Assembly (NCBI RefSeq): GCF_024868665.1
Contig: NC_079907.1
Location: 14,590,095-14,654,094 of the forward strand
Reading direction: 5' to 3'
Origin: Triplophysa rosa
Taxonomy: Eukaryota; Chordata; Actinopteri; Cypriniformes; Nemacheilidae
Length of the DNA stretch: 64,000 bases
Shown: piece after piece, positions 44,749-55,689 of the stretch
Position numbering within the stretch: position 1 is the first letter of the stretch
Layout: every line of letters starts with the position of its first letter
Position numbers and translations under genes: made by a program
The notes under the pieces: generated by a model
The model's input: only the letters and a program-made list of their open reading frames with translations
Told to the model about the DNA's origin: nothing
The model's database searches: none

Positions 44749-44857
44749 ACGCGCCATGCTAAAGTTTTTTAAAAAATAAAATATTTTTGATAGTTTTGGA
44801 GCTTTGGTGTGCCGACTTTTGTGACTACTTGGATATTATCTGTTTCTACCCAAAAAA

Positions 44858-46600
44858 TCAGCGGGTGGCAAAAGGGGTATGACATTCGTATTGATCTGTA
44901 AACTGTTCTAGGAACAGTTGTTCGACCATAGGGAGTCTGGGCGAGTAATTCACCAAGGGGAAGTACAGCTCGGTTGTGGGTAATCGTACCGTGGCCAGCG
45001 TAATGACACTGAATCTTTGGGACCTATTATTTATTCCCAATGAGAAAATTATTTTTTCGTGGATTATTGTATAGGTGGCTCTTTCGAAGAGTGTGTTCGC
45101 GTGTTGGTATTTGTCTATTTGTAAATCAACCGTCTGGTACGGTGGAATTTTGGACACGTTAGAATCACCTAATAACAGGTTTTTCTTTTTAATGTTAAGT
45201 CTCTGTGTTTCCTTTCCGTATGGTCTTCCCGCATGACTTGCGGTATACTGGTCGGGGGGCTCACTAAATGCAATGATTATGTTGTTGGCGTGATTAAGCC
45301 CTCTTCCCCTCTGTTGACTAGCTAGGGGTCTAATTGGGAGGAGCTCAGCAGTGGCTGTAGAGGGCTTCGCCTGACCAGTGGGCAAAAAAATATCTGGATC
45401 GCAGTCCGCTATGAATTTAATATAGTTAGTGGCGATGAGGATTAATCTGTGCGGGAGGAGTGTTGTGAGGACACGGGAGCTCCGGACAGGGGCAATTCCT
45501 CTGGGTCTGCGTGGCTCATGTCGAAACCTGTTAGTGGGATCGAAATATCTCCCTGATTATTGAACTTGTACATTATGGGAACAACTCCCGCTAAAGGTCG
45601 ATTCTCCTCCTCTCCGTCCTTGGACCCCTCTGTCATGCGGGGCGCAATGTCAGGGAGAGGCGGAAAAGTCTCGAGAATCAGAGAGTGTGTCTGTTCTACG
45701 TCCTGTATGGGTTTAAGTGATTTCGAGGGCTCGAGGGGAGGTAGGTCCCCTGATGAAGTTGACTGGGGTCTGTGTTCTGGTGATGTGTGCACCGCGTGAC
45801 ATTTTTTTCTGTCTCGCAACGCTCTCTGAGTTCTCTGCTCTAACGGAGCCGTTCTAATAGTCTCTACGGGCGGGGCGGTAAAAGTATGGTTGGCGCTCCA
45901 TTTGTATTATTAGTCGGGGCTGAATGCGTCACCCGCGGCTCTGGAGTATCGGTCCATGTGTTAACCCTTAGCCTAGGGGAAGTTTGTATTTGTACATGTA
46001 TATGATTACTACCTTCCCGAGGTCTGACTGCATTAGTGGGGTCCGCGGGTGCCATTCGGGGCACAACATCTTGTGTGGCAGCCGCCACTTTTGCATACGT
46101 TTTGCATGCCCCCTGCTGCAGTGGCTCCGTCACGGGCCTGCCCCCTGTTTCGTTCACGTTGGGCTGATCCGAAGCTCCCTTTAAAACTAAATCCTCTGCC
46201 CGTCGAAAAGATTCGGGTTGGATTTTCCTGGAAAATGTACGGTCAGCCCAACAGGACGCCACTTCAAATGCCTGTGGCCAATCTGTGCGGTCCGTCGACT
46301 CTACGAGATCTCGCTGTGTATGCTCTATTAGGTCTTCATAATGCTCGCGAAGGAGCCGCAGCGCATTGTATTACCAGTTCTTCGCATTACCATTTAGCAA
46401 TTGCGTGATATTCACATTCGTTCTAGCTGGCTTAACAATCTCGACCAGCATTTGAATCATTCTTCGGAATGTGACCAGCGTTTCTCCTGCTGGTTTACCC
46501 ACCACATTGCTTAAATGATGCGTGAAGCAAATGAAATCGTATATGAGTCGGATTGCCGTGCGCAAAAGTGGGGGAGCCGAGACAAAATCAATTTAAATCC
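44858..46600 (-). pseudogene. Transposon ORF with SGNH-esterase-like C-terminus
   Basis: Three to four minus-strand frames form one protein-like path. N-terminal part: LIYDFICFTHHLSNVVGKPA and EIVKPARTNVNITQLLNGNA, KNW, then (after TAA near 46371) LRLLREHYEDLIEHTQRDLV and a Trp/Ala helix region with KTYAKVAAATQ. The middle is Pro/Ser-rich (45442-45860). The C-terminal part has NLLLGDSNVSKIPPYQTVDL, IIFSLGINNRSQRF and LYFPLVNYSPRLPMVEQLFL; GDSN and GINNR match blocks I and III of SGNH/GDSL hydrolases. An esterase in ORF1 is known from CR1-type LINEs, but I cannot place this family with certainty. No RT follows. Confidence 0.55.
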
Positions 46601-47209
46601 CTCCCAAAACGTCCGTTTTGGGAAGGCGGACGTCTCCTCTGTGTGGGGGCTCCGTGCCGTGGTTGCGTGACTAATCGCGGAGGGGCGTCAATGTGTATAT
46701 CTCGTCCGGCTCAACTGTTAAAGGCGACTGAGCTCGGTCCCTGAGCTATAGATGTGCAGACAAAATTTCTAGTTTTACCCGATGGCGCATAATTGCGATC
46801 AAAATCAACATTGCGGTTACGTCTCTCGCGAGCCCCTCGTTCCACACATGGAACAAAACGTCCATCATGTGTGGTTTCTCTAAAGCCGTTATTGACTTTG
46901 TATGTTGGTTTTTGTACTCACTATTCACCAGCCACCAGGACCGTATTGAAAGACCGTATTCACCAGGATCTAGCCCGTCTGGAGAGTCATCAAATTGGGT
47001 GTTGGGCGTACCCTCTCTCTGCCATCTGTTCTTGTATGGCTGCAGGCTATCTGACAAATCTGTGTAGTGGCTGTGACTTTGGTGTGAGAGACTGTCATCC
47101 CGTGGGTTGGCATTGCACAGAAACATGCATTTGGATGTCTTCAATGTAAACAAACATCAAGTCAAGTGTAAACATATTTTACAACCGTTTAAATAGTACA
47201 GCTGCGATG
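46601..47209. other. Gene-free stretch
   Basis: GC-richer sequence with overlapping ORFs on both strands (46746-47153), none recognisable. Confidence 0.35.
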
Positions 47210-47440
47210 CAAATGCCATTTGGTAACTAATTAACCCCCAGACCATCGTCCTGAAGTAACGATGAAAACGATCCTGGTACAGCTTTAACTCCTGGAACAA
47301 TCTATTAAACACCCCGTGCTCCTCTCTCTTCTCAAGAATAGGCTGAACCCAATATCGTCCTTTTCTCTTCCTTTGCTCATTTAGGCAAAAAACAAACTCA
47401 TCTTCGCTGCTGCTGGAGAAATCCATTTCTTGTTCTGCTG
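47210..47440 (-). pseudogene. HARBI1-like nuclease N-terminal fragment (PIF/Harbinger)
   Basis: MDFSSSSEDEFVFCLNEQRK, RKGRYWVQPILEKREEHGVF and LFQELKLYQDRFHRYFRTM match the N-terminus of Harbinger transposases and their domesticated HARBI1 relatives (RR.WVHPI...R...GEF..L..EL..D..RF..YFRM). The frame then degenerates. It differs from the fragment at 40835, so it derives from another family member. Confidence 0.75.
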
Positions 47441-48003
47441 TTGTAAGTACGTACAGCAAACAGTACTAGTAGCCTGCCCTGTATTGCTTTAAGCTTCTCT
47501 TCTTCTCAGCTGCCGAAGTCTGAATAGCGCCACCTAATGTTTAGGCGTGAAATGTATTCTCCATCAGTGCCATCTACTGTGCGGGCGTCAAATAGAAGAA
47601 AGCGAAATTCGTTTCATCATTGATATGAAAGCTTGGTTCGTCGGGTATTCGTTTTGCTTTTTCGCATCTCCCGCAATCTGAACGGCCCTTAAAGCTTAGC
47701 AAAATAGCGGTGCGCCATTGATTAACGTCACACACAAACAAGCACAACGACAAACACAATTCACACAAACACTCTAATGCACGTGTCAAACTATGTCGCA
47801 CTGTACAGCCCGGTATATTGTTTAAAATATAATTATCCACATATAAATTTAATTAATGAGCAAACAAACTTCACTTACCTGAAAAATCTGTCAATTCAAC
47901 CAAATGGTGTCGACATGAAGCAATGTACCAAAAATCGTTTCACCTCCCCGCTACTATTCGATAGAAGTCACGTGTCGCTAAAAGTTAGGCGTTTTTTAAC
48001 TTC
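47441..48003. other. Gene-free stretch
   Basis: Nothing recognised. Confidence 0.35.
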
Positions 48004-48135
48004 AAGCGGCACCGCAAGAACCGCCAGGCGGATGACATCACATTACCGCGAGAGAAAGTCGACAGCTGACTGCTCTGAATCACTATCAGGTAATGTGATG
48101 TCATCCGCGTGTCGGTTCTTGTTCTTGCGGCGCCA
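48004..48135. repeat. Imperfect inverted repeat around GATGACATCACATTACC
   Basis: CAAGAACCGCCAGGCGGATG and ACATCACATTACC (48014-48049) are answered by GGTAATGTGATGTCATCCGC then GGTTCTTGTTCTTGCGG (48091-48130), with about 40 nt between. It looks like foldback ends of a small DNA element. Confidence 0.8.
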
Positions 48136-48414
48136 CATGAAGTTGGACAAGCCGGTTCTCTTAAACATATGACACACTTGGCACAATCCTCCATGCATTG
48201 CTTTTCCCGTTTTATGAAGAGAACTCTGAAGTTTCACAAATCCATGATTTACTGTAAGGATTTTATCAGCCCTGATCACTGTCTGTTATAACGAGTGCAG
48301 TGAGATTGATAAACGGGACAAGCGCTAGCATAAACCAATGTTAAGGATTAGACATAACACCAGGGATAGATTATATTTGTTTAACTAGTATTTTGTAAGG
48401 TAAACATACATTTG

Positions 48415-49120
48415 CAGACAAAGGAGGTGGTTTGGTGATCATGCCTCGATCTCTTAATAACCATGAGGTTCTTCGTCAATTAAAGCGCACTAGTTACTAT
48501 CACGCTCTGCCATCACATCCAACGATTCTGTTTCAAAGGGAAATCGAGAAATTGTTCAGTAAGCACATTCCAATAAATTAATAAAGAGATGCAATACTAG
48601 ACCAGTTTTTTACATCTTACCTAAGGTACATAAGAGCTTGGTCAATCCACCGGGATGACCTATAGTAGCAGGAAACAACAGTCTTACTAAACATCTTTCA
48701 AATTTTGTGGATTTTGTTCTAAGACATTTGGTCACTTCCTTTCCAAGTTACTTCAGAGATAAAGCTGATTTTTTACAATGTTTAGCAACTCTACAAAATG
48801 TTCATCAGGATGTTATATTGGCAACTATGGATGTGACCTCACTGTACACTAATATTCCATATCATGAAGGCTTATTGGCTTTAGAACATTTCCTTGATCT
48901 GCGCCATGATGATGATGGTCTCCCGACCAAATTTATAATTGAAATGGCTGATATGGTACTCACTAAAAACTATTTCTTATTTGAAAATCAATATTATTTA
49001 CAGGTTGAGGGCACCGCTATGGGGGCCACTATGGCTCCTGATTATGCCAATTTATATTTGGGTTTTTTGGAGGACAGATAAATTTTTAATAATAATCCTT
49101 TCTTTGACAACATCATTTTG
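48415..49120 (+). pseudogene. Penelope-like element reverse-transcriptase fragment
   Basis: DKGGGLVIMPRSLNNHEVLR, LPKVHKSLVNPPG, SNFVDFVLRHLVTSFPSYFR, ATMDVTSLYTNIPYHEGLLA (catalytic Asp) and EGTAMGATMAPDYANLYLGF are RT blocks of Penelope-like elements. Two stops near 48580 and a frame change near 48600 break it; at 49080 the frame shifts again (NNNPFFDNIIL) and is cut by the TTAA element before the YIDD box. It is not contiguous with the GIY-YIG piece at 43577-44411. Confidence 0.85.
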
Positions 49121-50464
49121 TTAAAGGTGCGATGAAGTGGTGTTGTTTATTGTTTTATACTGTTGTACGTGGTCTACTTATGACGTTTGCGTGGTTTTTA
49201 CATTCAAAATCAATAAGTAGTAGGCTATTTTCTACCCAGGTTTGAGGCCAGCTCTGCAAATGCTCGGTTTTAATTGAAGACTCTTGGAAGTAAAAGCCCA
49301 CCGCTTTGATTGGATAGCAGTTTGTGTAGTTGGAGGCTTCTGTGAATTTGGTTCGAGACGTAACGTTAGGTTACACATTAGCACCATTCACAGTTTTCGC
49401 ACGGCATTAGTATTATCTGGAGACCTCCTGTGATTTATAAATGACCTCCATACATCAGTATTTCATGTGACACATTCGCGGATGTGATGGCAAAGCTTTG
49501 GGAATAGTTTGTATAGCCTATAGTTGTATTGCGTTTAATGATATATGACCGTACCTGTCAGCATTTGAGACCCGTGATCGCGAACCAGACAAAAATCACC
49601 GCGACCGCAGGTCTCAAATGTTACGAGAGTTTCCATGATAAATAAACAAACAGGAGACTCTCGGTAACTTATGGATATCGCCCAGCACCCGAAATAATAC
49701 CAAAACAATTCAAAGCAGCCTCCATTATTCGCAAACGGTGTATAAAACCTTGAAAAATTATATATGAGCACACCAAATCACAGAGATCCCGATTCGCACG
49801 GGCTTAAGATCACAGACAACCTCTGCCATTAATACAAATGACTAGATGTAAGCAATCTCTAACAAAGCAATAGTGAAGCATAGTACAAAAATGTTTTACT
49901 CACATAAGATTGCTGCGCCATTCCTATCGGATCCAATATTGATGGCACAGACAGCACTGCTTTTTAATTCGACCGCGGAGAAATTAAACGAACAAACGCT
50001 CCATGTTTTTCCCACATGAGCTGTAACGTCTTTAAAAATAAACGTCAACCACGCATTCCTAATATCGGAATCCGAGGAAGGTTATGCAGCGACTGTATTC
50101 TTCCACAACCCGGGATGGCACAATATTGACCTATCTTTAACAGCATGTTTGTTTATTGCTTGCTCGCTCTATCTGGTTCCGCGCCACTGGTTCTGTCATG
50201 TGCGAACCAGTGGGCGGGGCTAGAGAAGTAGTCGTTGATATTTTTCTGTGGAGGCGGTGTTCAACCTATCAATGTCCTCATAGAGAGGTGCATTCCAGAA
50301 CCTGGCGTTCGCTGGGCCTGGTGTCAATAACAGTTGTAATCTCAGTAACAAGGGCGTTTTCGGTTCTGACACTTACATGATGTTCGCGTGAATACGATTC
50401 CGATTCCCTCTTATATAACAAAAGCTCAGGTTAAAATTGTGATTTTAATTCATGCCTCCTTTAA
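49121..50464. mobile_element. Kolobok-like TTAA non-autonomous element
   Basis: TTAA at both ends (49121-49124, 50461-50464) with short inverted termini TTAAAGGTGCGATGAA and, reversed, TTAAAGGAGGCATGAA. TTAA target duplication and TTAAAGG ends fit Kolobok (piggyBac also uses TTAA). 1344 bp without a transposase. It interrupts the Penelope RT fragment. Confidence 0.65.
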
Positions 50465-51525
50465 TGTCTGTGTTTGTCTAAATTCTGCTCAAGTATTTTT
50501 TTGCGACCTGTTTTCGCAAATCTTCTAGATATTAAAATGCAATTAAACTCCCTGATATAACATTCTTTCAGGATCAAGAGCACAATTTACAATTAATATA
50601 TGTTCAGTGAATCGAACGATGGTGATTTTAATGACCACCAACAAACTCCATTGGATTAGATTCTCATACATTGCCATAACAACAGTGCACATGCACACAC
50701 TTACAACACGCCAAAAAGTCTAACACATGAGAGTCAAGGGACAAGAGCACAACTCAGGGAAACATCACCATGATGGTGACTTTTATTAGCTGGGAACATT
50801 CTTAAAAGTGGGCATTTCTTGTTTTTAAAACGTTTTCAAAAACCCTCCAAGGAACATTGTTATAACAAACTTTTGTTAGCTGGAAAGCATCTCATTTTTT
50901 TTAATGGTGTAGACTTCTAGTTTTTGTTGTCCAGTATACCCAATATTTTTGTTTAAATGTTAATTCATTTTTATGTGCAAATTGCAGTTAATCACTTCAA
51001 ATGGGTTACTATAAAGGAAATTATTGAATAATTCTAACTCAATTTTAATTTGGTGAATTTAATTAATGATATTGCTTGTAATCTGTTGCCACAGTTTTAT
51101 TGAGTAGATTCAGTAAGTTTGCGTATAGTTTACTTTGCTACCTAATATATTTAAGTAAAATGTAAATAATTTGCATGTGTAGTATTTACTAAACCTCAAG
51201 AATCATTTTTTACAGTATACTGGCAGGCATGCATTACTAACATTAATGGATGTCTTTTAAAAACGAAAAAGAAAATAACATTTTCAAAAGCATATTTTAA
51301 CCAGTTTTCTGCAGTTCATTCAGACTTTCAGGTGAAATAACATAAGCAGTATTACAAGAAAAACAAACCCTTTATAAGGCCTCACCCTGTAATCAAAACG
51401 TCTAGGAACTTCAAATCAATATTTCTTAACCACAAGACATAAAGACAACGTACTGTTATCGGAAAAGACTCCTCGAACAACAAAACATTTCAAGACATGC
51501 AGAGAGGTTTGACTAACATCTGAAC
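50465..51525. other. Gene-free stretch
   Basis: AT-rich, nothing recognised. Confidence 0.5.
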
Positions 51526-51531
51526 TTTATT
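51526..51531 (-). terminator. Poly-A signal of the OB-fold gene
   Basis: AATAAA on the minus strand, 260 bp downstream of the stop codon at 51793, in the context GCAATAAAGTTCAG. Confidence 0.6.
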
Positions 51532-51688
51532 GCAAAGAAAGATACAGACATGCAAAATGTTTAAAGTAACAGCAAGAAAAACGAACTCGGAACTTCTACA
51601 GAAACATTCAGCAAAACATTATAAATAAAGCATTTAAAGCGCCACAACAAATGCCCGGTTTGAAATGCCCGTAAAGTCTTTGGCCAAA

Positions 51689-51750
51689 CACGAACTAACT
51701 TAACGGAAACACGAACTAACTTAACGGAAACACGAACTAACTTAACGGAA
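51689..51750 (-). repeat. 21-bp tandem repeat, three units
   Basis: CACGAACTAACTTAACGGAA plus A repeats three times, nearly perfectly, in the 3' untranslated part of the OB-fold gene. The unit is a multiple of three and reads as a VKLVRVS heptad on the minus strand. Confidence 0.9.
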
Positions 51751-51792
51751 TCGTGGGAACTCAAAGAATACAGTACCTACCTCGACGTCTCT

Positions 51793-52653
51793 TCAGGTGC
51801 TGGAAGTACCGCTCGATGTCTGTGAAGAGGCAGGTGGTTCTGCAACCTCAGCAAGTTCCAGCATCTCCAGAAGGAATCCATCGGAGTTGTTTGAATGTCC
51901 CACGGTAGCTGTCCCTGCAGCCCGAGCAGCTTGCTGAAGGGATCCATCTGAATTGCTAGAAGCACCGTCCGAAGGGGCATGTGCCTCAGCAGCTCGCTGC
52001 ATAGACGGTAGGAATCCATCGGAGTTCACGGTTAGGTCCAGGCCGGGTGACTGCAGAAGGTGATCTTCGATGGCCTCCGCATCGTTCAACAAACTGCCCA
52101 GGCCGGACCCCCGCAAGTATGTTAACAGCGGCGAGCTGATCAGTACCACGGTGTCTTCGCCATTGTCCGTCCCTACAATGGGCTTTCCTGAGAACGACGC
52201 GACGAAGGCCAGCGAAGACTGCATCAGTCTGCAGCCCTCACAGAGGTGCAACACAGACTTTTCAATGAACTCCGTCTGTCTGGCGTGGCAACTGGGACAC
52301 AGGCGTTGAATGGTGATTTTGATGGCCTTCACTTTGGCGCTCAAAATCGCAGTTGACCTTGATGCCTGCTGGCTACCTTCGCTCTCGTCTTCCACCACGT
52401 TCAAGTTGGTGATTTGCTGGACGGGCCCGTGCTCAGGTATATGCACCCGCATACCTGTCCCGGGTGCACAAATTCTTGAAGGCGTAGGATTTCGTGGCCT
52501 CGGTGGCTTTCGCGAAAGTGTCCCACAGAGTCACCCTTATGTTGCCCATCCCGTCGTAGATGCCAATTTCTTTAAGTTCGCATCTGAGCCGTTAATGGTA
52601 ACTACCTTGCTGACGGAATCGTGGACCTTGACTTTCCCACAAACTTCTCCCAC
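51793..52653 (-). pseudogene. OB-fold / zinc-ribbon protein, last exon, frameshifted
   Basis: Starts after acceptor TTTTTCGCAG at 52654 with VGEVCGKVKVHDSVSKVV, then needs a frame change near 52590 to reach LKEIGIYDGMGNIRVTLWDT and KSYAFKNLCTRD (an OB-fold strand pattern), and another near 52410 to the long frame NLNVVEDESEGSQQ to the stop. That frame holds a zinc-ribbon CPSCHARQTEF...CEGC and ends in three repeats starting NSDGFLPSMQRAAEA, NSDGSLQQAARAAG and NSDGFLLEMLELAEV. The build resembles RPA/SSB-like single-strand DNA-binding proteins found as multicopy genes in fish and linked to some DNA transposons. Two frameshifts suggest a pseudogene unless they are sequencing errors. Confidence 0.6.
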
Positions 52654-52759
52654 CTGCGAAAAAAACAAAACACGAAACTGTGAGGATCTGTCCATTTCAG
52701 ACACTGAAAGCACAGAAACCTTTTTAACATTTTAACATTTCAAGTTTTAACATTCTCAC

Positions 52760-52905
52760 CTGCTGTTTCGGTCCGAGGGCTTTCACCTCTGCTATAGTCA
52801 GCCTCTTGGAGCTCGGCGGCGCACATGGGAGAAACGGCAGGCTCGTCACTTCTAGTCTGGTAGCACGGGAGCACAAGACGTCGTAACCGTCCTCATCGGA
52901 AAAGC
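52760..52905 (-). CDS. OB-fold protein, middle exon
   Basis: 146 nt between acceptor TTGTTCCTCAG and donor CAG/GTGAGA, open as FSDEDGYDVLCSRATRLEVT then SLPFLPCAPPSSKRLTIAEV and KALGPKQQ. It joins in phase 0 to VGEVCGKV of the next exon, giving KRLTIAEVKALGPKQQVGEV, typical of the start of an OB fold. The 5' side needs one base from the preceding exon. Confidence 0.6.
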
Positions 52906-53031
52906 CTGAGGAACAAGCAAAAGATCTTCATTAAGCCCTTCAGGTGAGCGCAATAAAAGGAACCACGTAGGCTATGAGACGACAGAACTTACTTAAGCTC
53001 TTTGAACTAATTACAGGCATTAAATAAGTAA

Positions 53032-53123
53032 CCAATCAGCATTTGCCCGGTTGGGTATATAAACCGGTTGGGGATGCCGTAGTTACATGGCCCGCCCTTC
53101 CTGGGTTGCTATGAGCAATGCAG
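53032..53123 (+). promoter_or_regulatory. CCAAT and TATA promoter with first exon, plus strand, inside the intron
   Basis: ACCAATCAGC (CCAAT at 53032), TATATAAA at 53056-53063 and an ATG at 53087 opening MARPSWVAMSNA before a donor CAG/GTAGGTG at 53123/53124. CCAAT-TATA spacing is 20 bp. Together with AATAAA at 54291 it outlines a spliced plus-strand transcript lying wholly within the intron of the minus-strand OB-fold gene. No long plus-strand ORF follows, so it may be non-coding. Confidence 0.45.
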
Positions 53124-54458
53124 GTAGGTGTTTGAGCAAATTAGCTTAGCCGCTTTATTGTAGTGGCTGTCTTTTAGGTAATTTTGTTGTTTTATGTTAG
53201 TGGACATGTAACCCGATTAATGTGCCAATGGTCCTTGAAACACTGTACATTAAGGCTTTTAGTGCTGTATGATGTGGGTTGGTGGGTTGAGACGTACTGG
53301 GAGTAGTGTTACTTTTCTCAGGTAAGTTTAACGCTGGTTTGGGATGTTAACATGGTCATTTATCTGATGTTAGTTACATGCTCATTTTAATGCGGTGTGC
53401 CGTCAAGGCTCCCAATCGGTCAGCTTTGCAGTTTGGCAGGGTCGCAGCGATAGTTGTGACCGTTGTAAAGGCCAAAGAAGCTGTTGTGTGAGCGTGAGGA
53501 ACATGGTCATGAGTGGCACATTATCGGGTGGGTAAGTTTTCTTTATTTAGTATATTTTAAATGTTTGTTAGTGGGTATTTTTAATGTTTTAATGTGTTGT
53601 TTGTTAAAGCAGTTGATGAAACCTAGTGTCTTCTCCAACGGCTGTTCCTAGCCACGCTGCTGCTTTTCCAGGGAGATTAAACGCTGATGCTTTTACTCCG
53701 CTGGTTTGCAGGGGGATTAAGCGCTGCTGCTCTCAGAGGGGGTTAATTTGTTTTACTTAATGTTTTGATTGGTTTCAGTTTCTGTTCTTGCTTTGATAAT
53801 TTTGTGTTTCTTTACTGTCACTTTAGCAGTGCTGATGGTATTGAACGCTGTCATGAGGTTTTGTAACAATTATTATTATGCAGTCCCTGTAGTCATTTTG
53901 AATCCTTATGATTTCGATCAGTATGATTCAGCGACAGTATTTGTTTTTGTTTGTTTTGAGTATTTGTTTTATTTATTAACTTTTTCTTTGAGTTTGTTTC
54001 TGGTTTCGTTATAGGAGCTAGGTGCTTCAGAAGCGGGCATGGACTTATCACGCCACGGGTGCCCCGTTGTTGAGGGCTGTCTATTGCTGTGTCACGCTTG
54101 CCGTGCACTTTGCGTGACCTTAATTTGGCGTGGTTTTCCTTTGTATAATTGGTGTCATTTTACAAGCCCGCTCCTTGTGTACGAAGCCCCAGCCTCTTTC
54201 TTTTTCTTTGTGATTTATATTTTGACCAAACCTGTGGATGTGGTCCTTCTGTGAGTTGTTTTTAAAAGATTTCGACCATCAATTTAGATAAATAAAAATA
54301 CTATTTTTGTATGGTAACCTGCGTCTCCTGCCTTTCCTGTTCAGTGGAACGGACTTGTGTGTTCTTATTAATTTTTGTCCCCAATTGTATTGAGGTGGCG
54401 TAGTCGCTATATCAGTAGGACACGTTGCTACAACCGCTTGACTTTCCGCAGTCTCACG
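53124..54458. other. Intron of the OB-fold gene / body of putative plus-strand transcript
   Basis: T-rich on the plus strand with ORFs of 70-90 codons that show no family features. AATAAA at 54291-54296 would end a plus-strand transcript. Confidence 0.4.
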
Positions 54459-54664
54459 CAGTTACCATTCTTTGCTGCCTGTGTGAACATCGCTTGCTTG
54501 TCCATGGAGAAAACGATGACCCTGTGGTACTCCTGTCTGGCAGATTGTATGACGGCACTGAAAAACGAGTTACTGTCCTTCAAATATGTTCTGGGGGACA
54601 CGCTGAAGATGAATCCTTCCACGGTATTCTCATCCACTGTTTGAACCTTGGCCGGACTAGCCAT
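54459..54664 (-). CDS. OB-fold protein, first exon
   Basis: Begins at the ATG at 54664, MASPAKVQTVDENTVEGFIF and SVSPRTYLKDSNSFFSAVIQ, REYHRVIVFSMDKQAMFTQA, AKNGNC; an N-terminal OB-like beta pattern (VEGFIFSVSP, F.A.IQ, RVIVFS...) shared with the fish multicopy OB-fold proteins. The frame stays open to 54428 (RLRKVKRL); the exact donor is uncertain (GTGAGA after 54459 would be phase 0, while the next exon needs phase 1). Confidence 0.55.
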
Positions 54665-54750
54665 CCTTTTTCGGGCAAACTCAGGTAAACTTCTCTTCTT
54701 CCCGGGAACTTTGCTCTTTTGGTTAATGGTGGGGAATAAGCATCGGTCCC

Positions 54751-54760
54751 TTTATTTATA
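54751..54760 (-). promoter_or_regulatory. TATA box of the OB-fold gene
   Basis: GGGGTATAAATAAAGGG on the minus strand, about 90 bp upstream of the ATG at 54664, with CCAATT-like text (54772) further up. Confidence 0.55.
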
Positions 54761-54843
54761 CCCCGCTTATGCCAATTAAACAGGACGCAAAAAGTTGTTT
54801 CCTCACTGGTCCAAAATGAGGCGCATTTCTTAAAACATATCAA

Positions 54844-55451
54844 TAGTTTAAATTAGTACAAATTTATCATGTCTCTAGTTGGTTAATATCCCGATAGTTA
54901 TAAAAATTACTCTGTCATATGGAATTGTGAAATATCAATTTATTGTGCCTGTTATTCAGGAGAATCCATTTAATCAATTTACTGCCCTGTAAAAACATTT
55001 GTATATTAACAGTTAAATGACTATATTTTAACAGATATTTTCCACACTACTCCGACAACTTTTGATGGTAAATAAAATGTTTTATTAACAGTACTTGGCA
55101 GTGGAAAGACTTGGGTAAAATGTTGTGTTATGGCTGTGCTTATACGTCCATGACCATCAAATGTTATGGTAAGGGTTGGGGTCTGGTGTGGGTTTAGGTT
55201 TTATTTATAAAAAATATGTTGTCCTGAGGACATCAACCACTTGGCAAAATCAGAACCCAAACGAAAAACAGGAGGGGAAAGAGAGAAGACAACGAGCAGA
55301 GCAGGTGAACTTCATAAAGAAAACGAGAGACAGGAGAGGAGAGAGAAAAGTAGTAGAGCAGGTGAAAAGGATGAAACAATAACGAGGGGGCGGGATCACA
55401 CCACAAACCGATCAGTACACATATCAATAGTTTACAATAGTACAAATTTAT
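54844..55451. other. Gene-free stretch
   Basis: CATATCAATAGTTTA...TAGTACAAATTTAT occurs at 54837-54870 and again at 55421-55451 just before LTR-like copy B. Purine-rich sequence at 55230-55390. No gene. Confidence 0.4.
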
Positions 55452-55678
55452 TGTAGCGAGGAAGGTGGGACGAGAGCCGTGGGGCGGGAAGGCGGGGCCG
55501 GTGGCGTGAGTGATAAAGAGTATCAGCTGTACGCGCACCGGTCTTGCATGCCTCACGGGGGAGCTCGGGAGCATAAGAGGACGAGCGACGGGACTGCCGG
55601 CCTGTTTTAATGCGGTTTATTGTTTATTTATTTTTGATTAAATATGTTTAAATGTTCGCCGGTTCCCGCCTCCTTCCT
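55452..55678 (+). mobile_element. LTR-like repeat copy B (internally deleted)
   Basis: TGTAGCGAGGAAGGTGGGAC through GAGTATCAGCTGTACGCGCA to TTCCCGCCTCCTTCC, as in 20334-20640, but lacking the GAGAGAGGACC...GGCAGTC middle. Confidence 0.7.
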
Positions 55679-55689
55679 TCCCTTCTATT

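Noticed and set aside
46746..47153. Overlapping ORFs over 110 codons on both strands
   Set aside because: Neither strand resembles a known protein; I could not join them to the Harbinger fragment at 47210.
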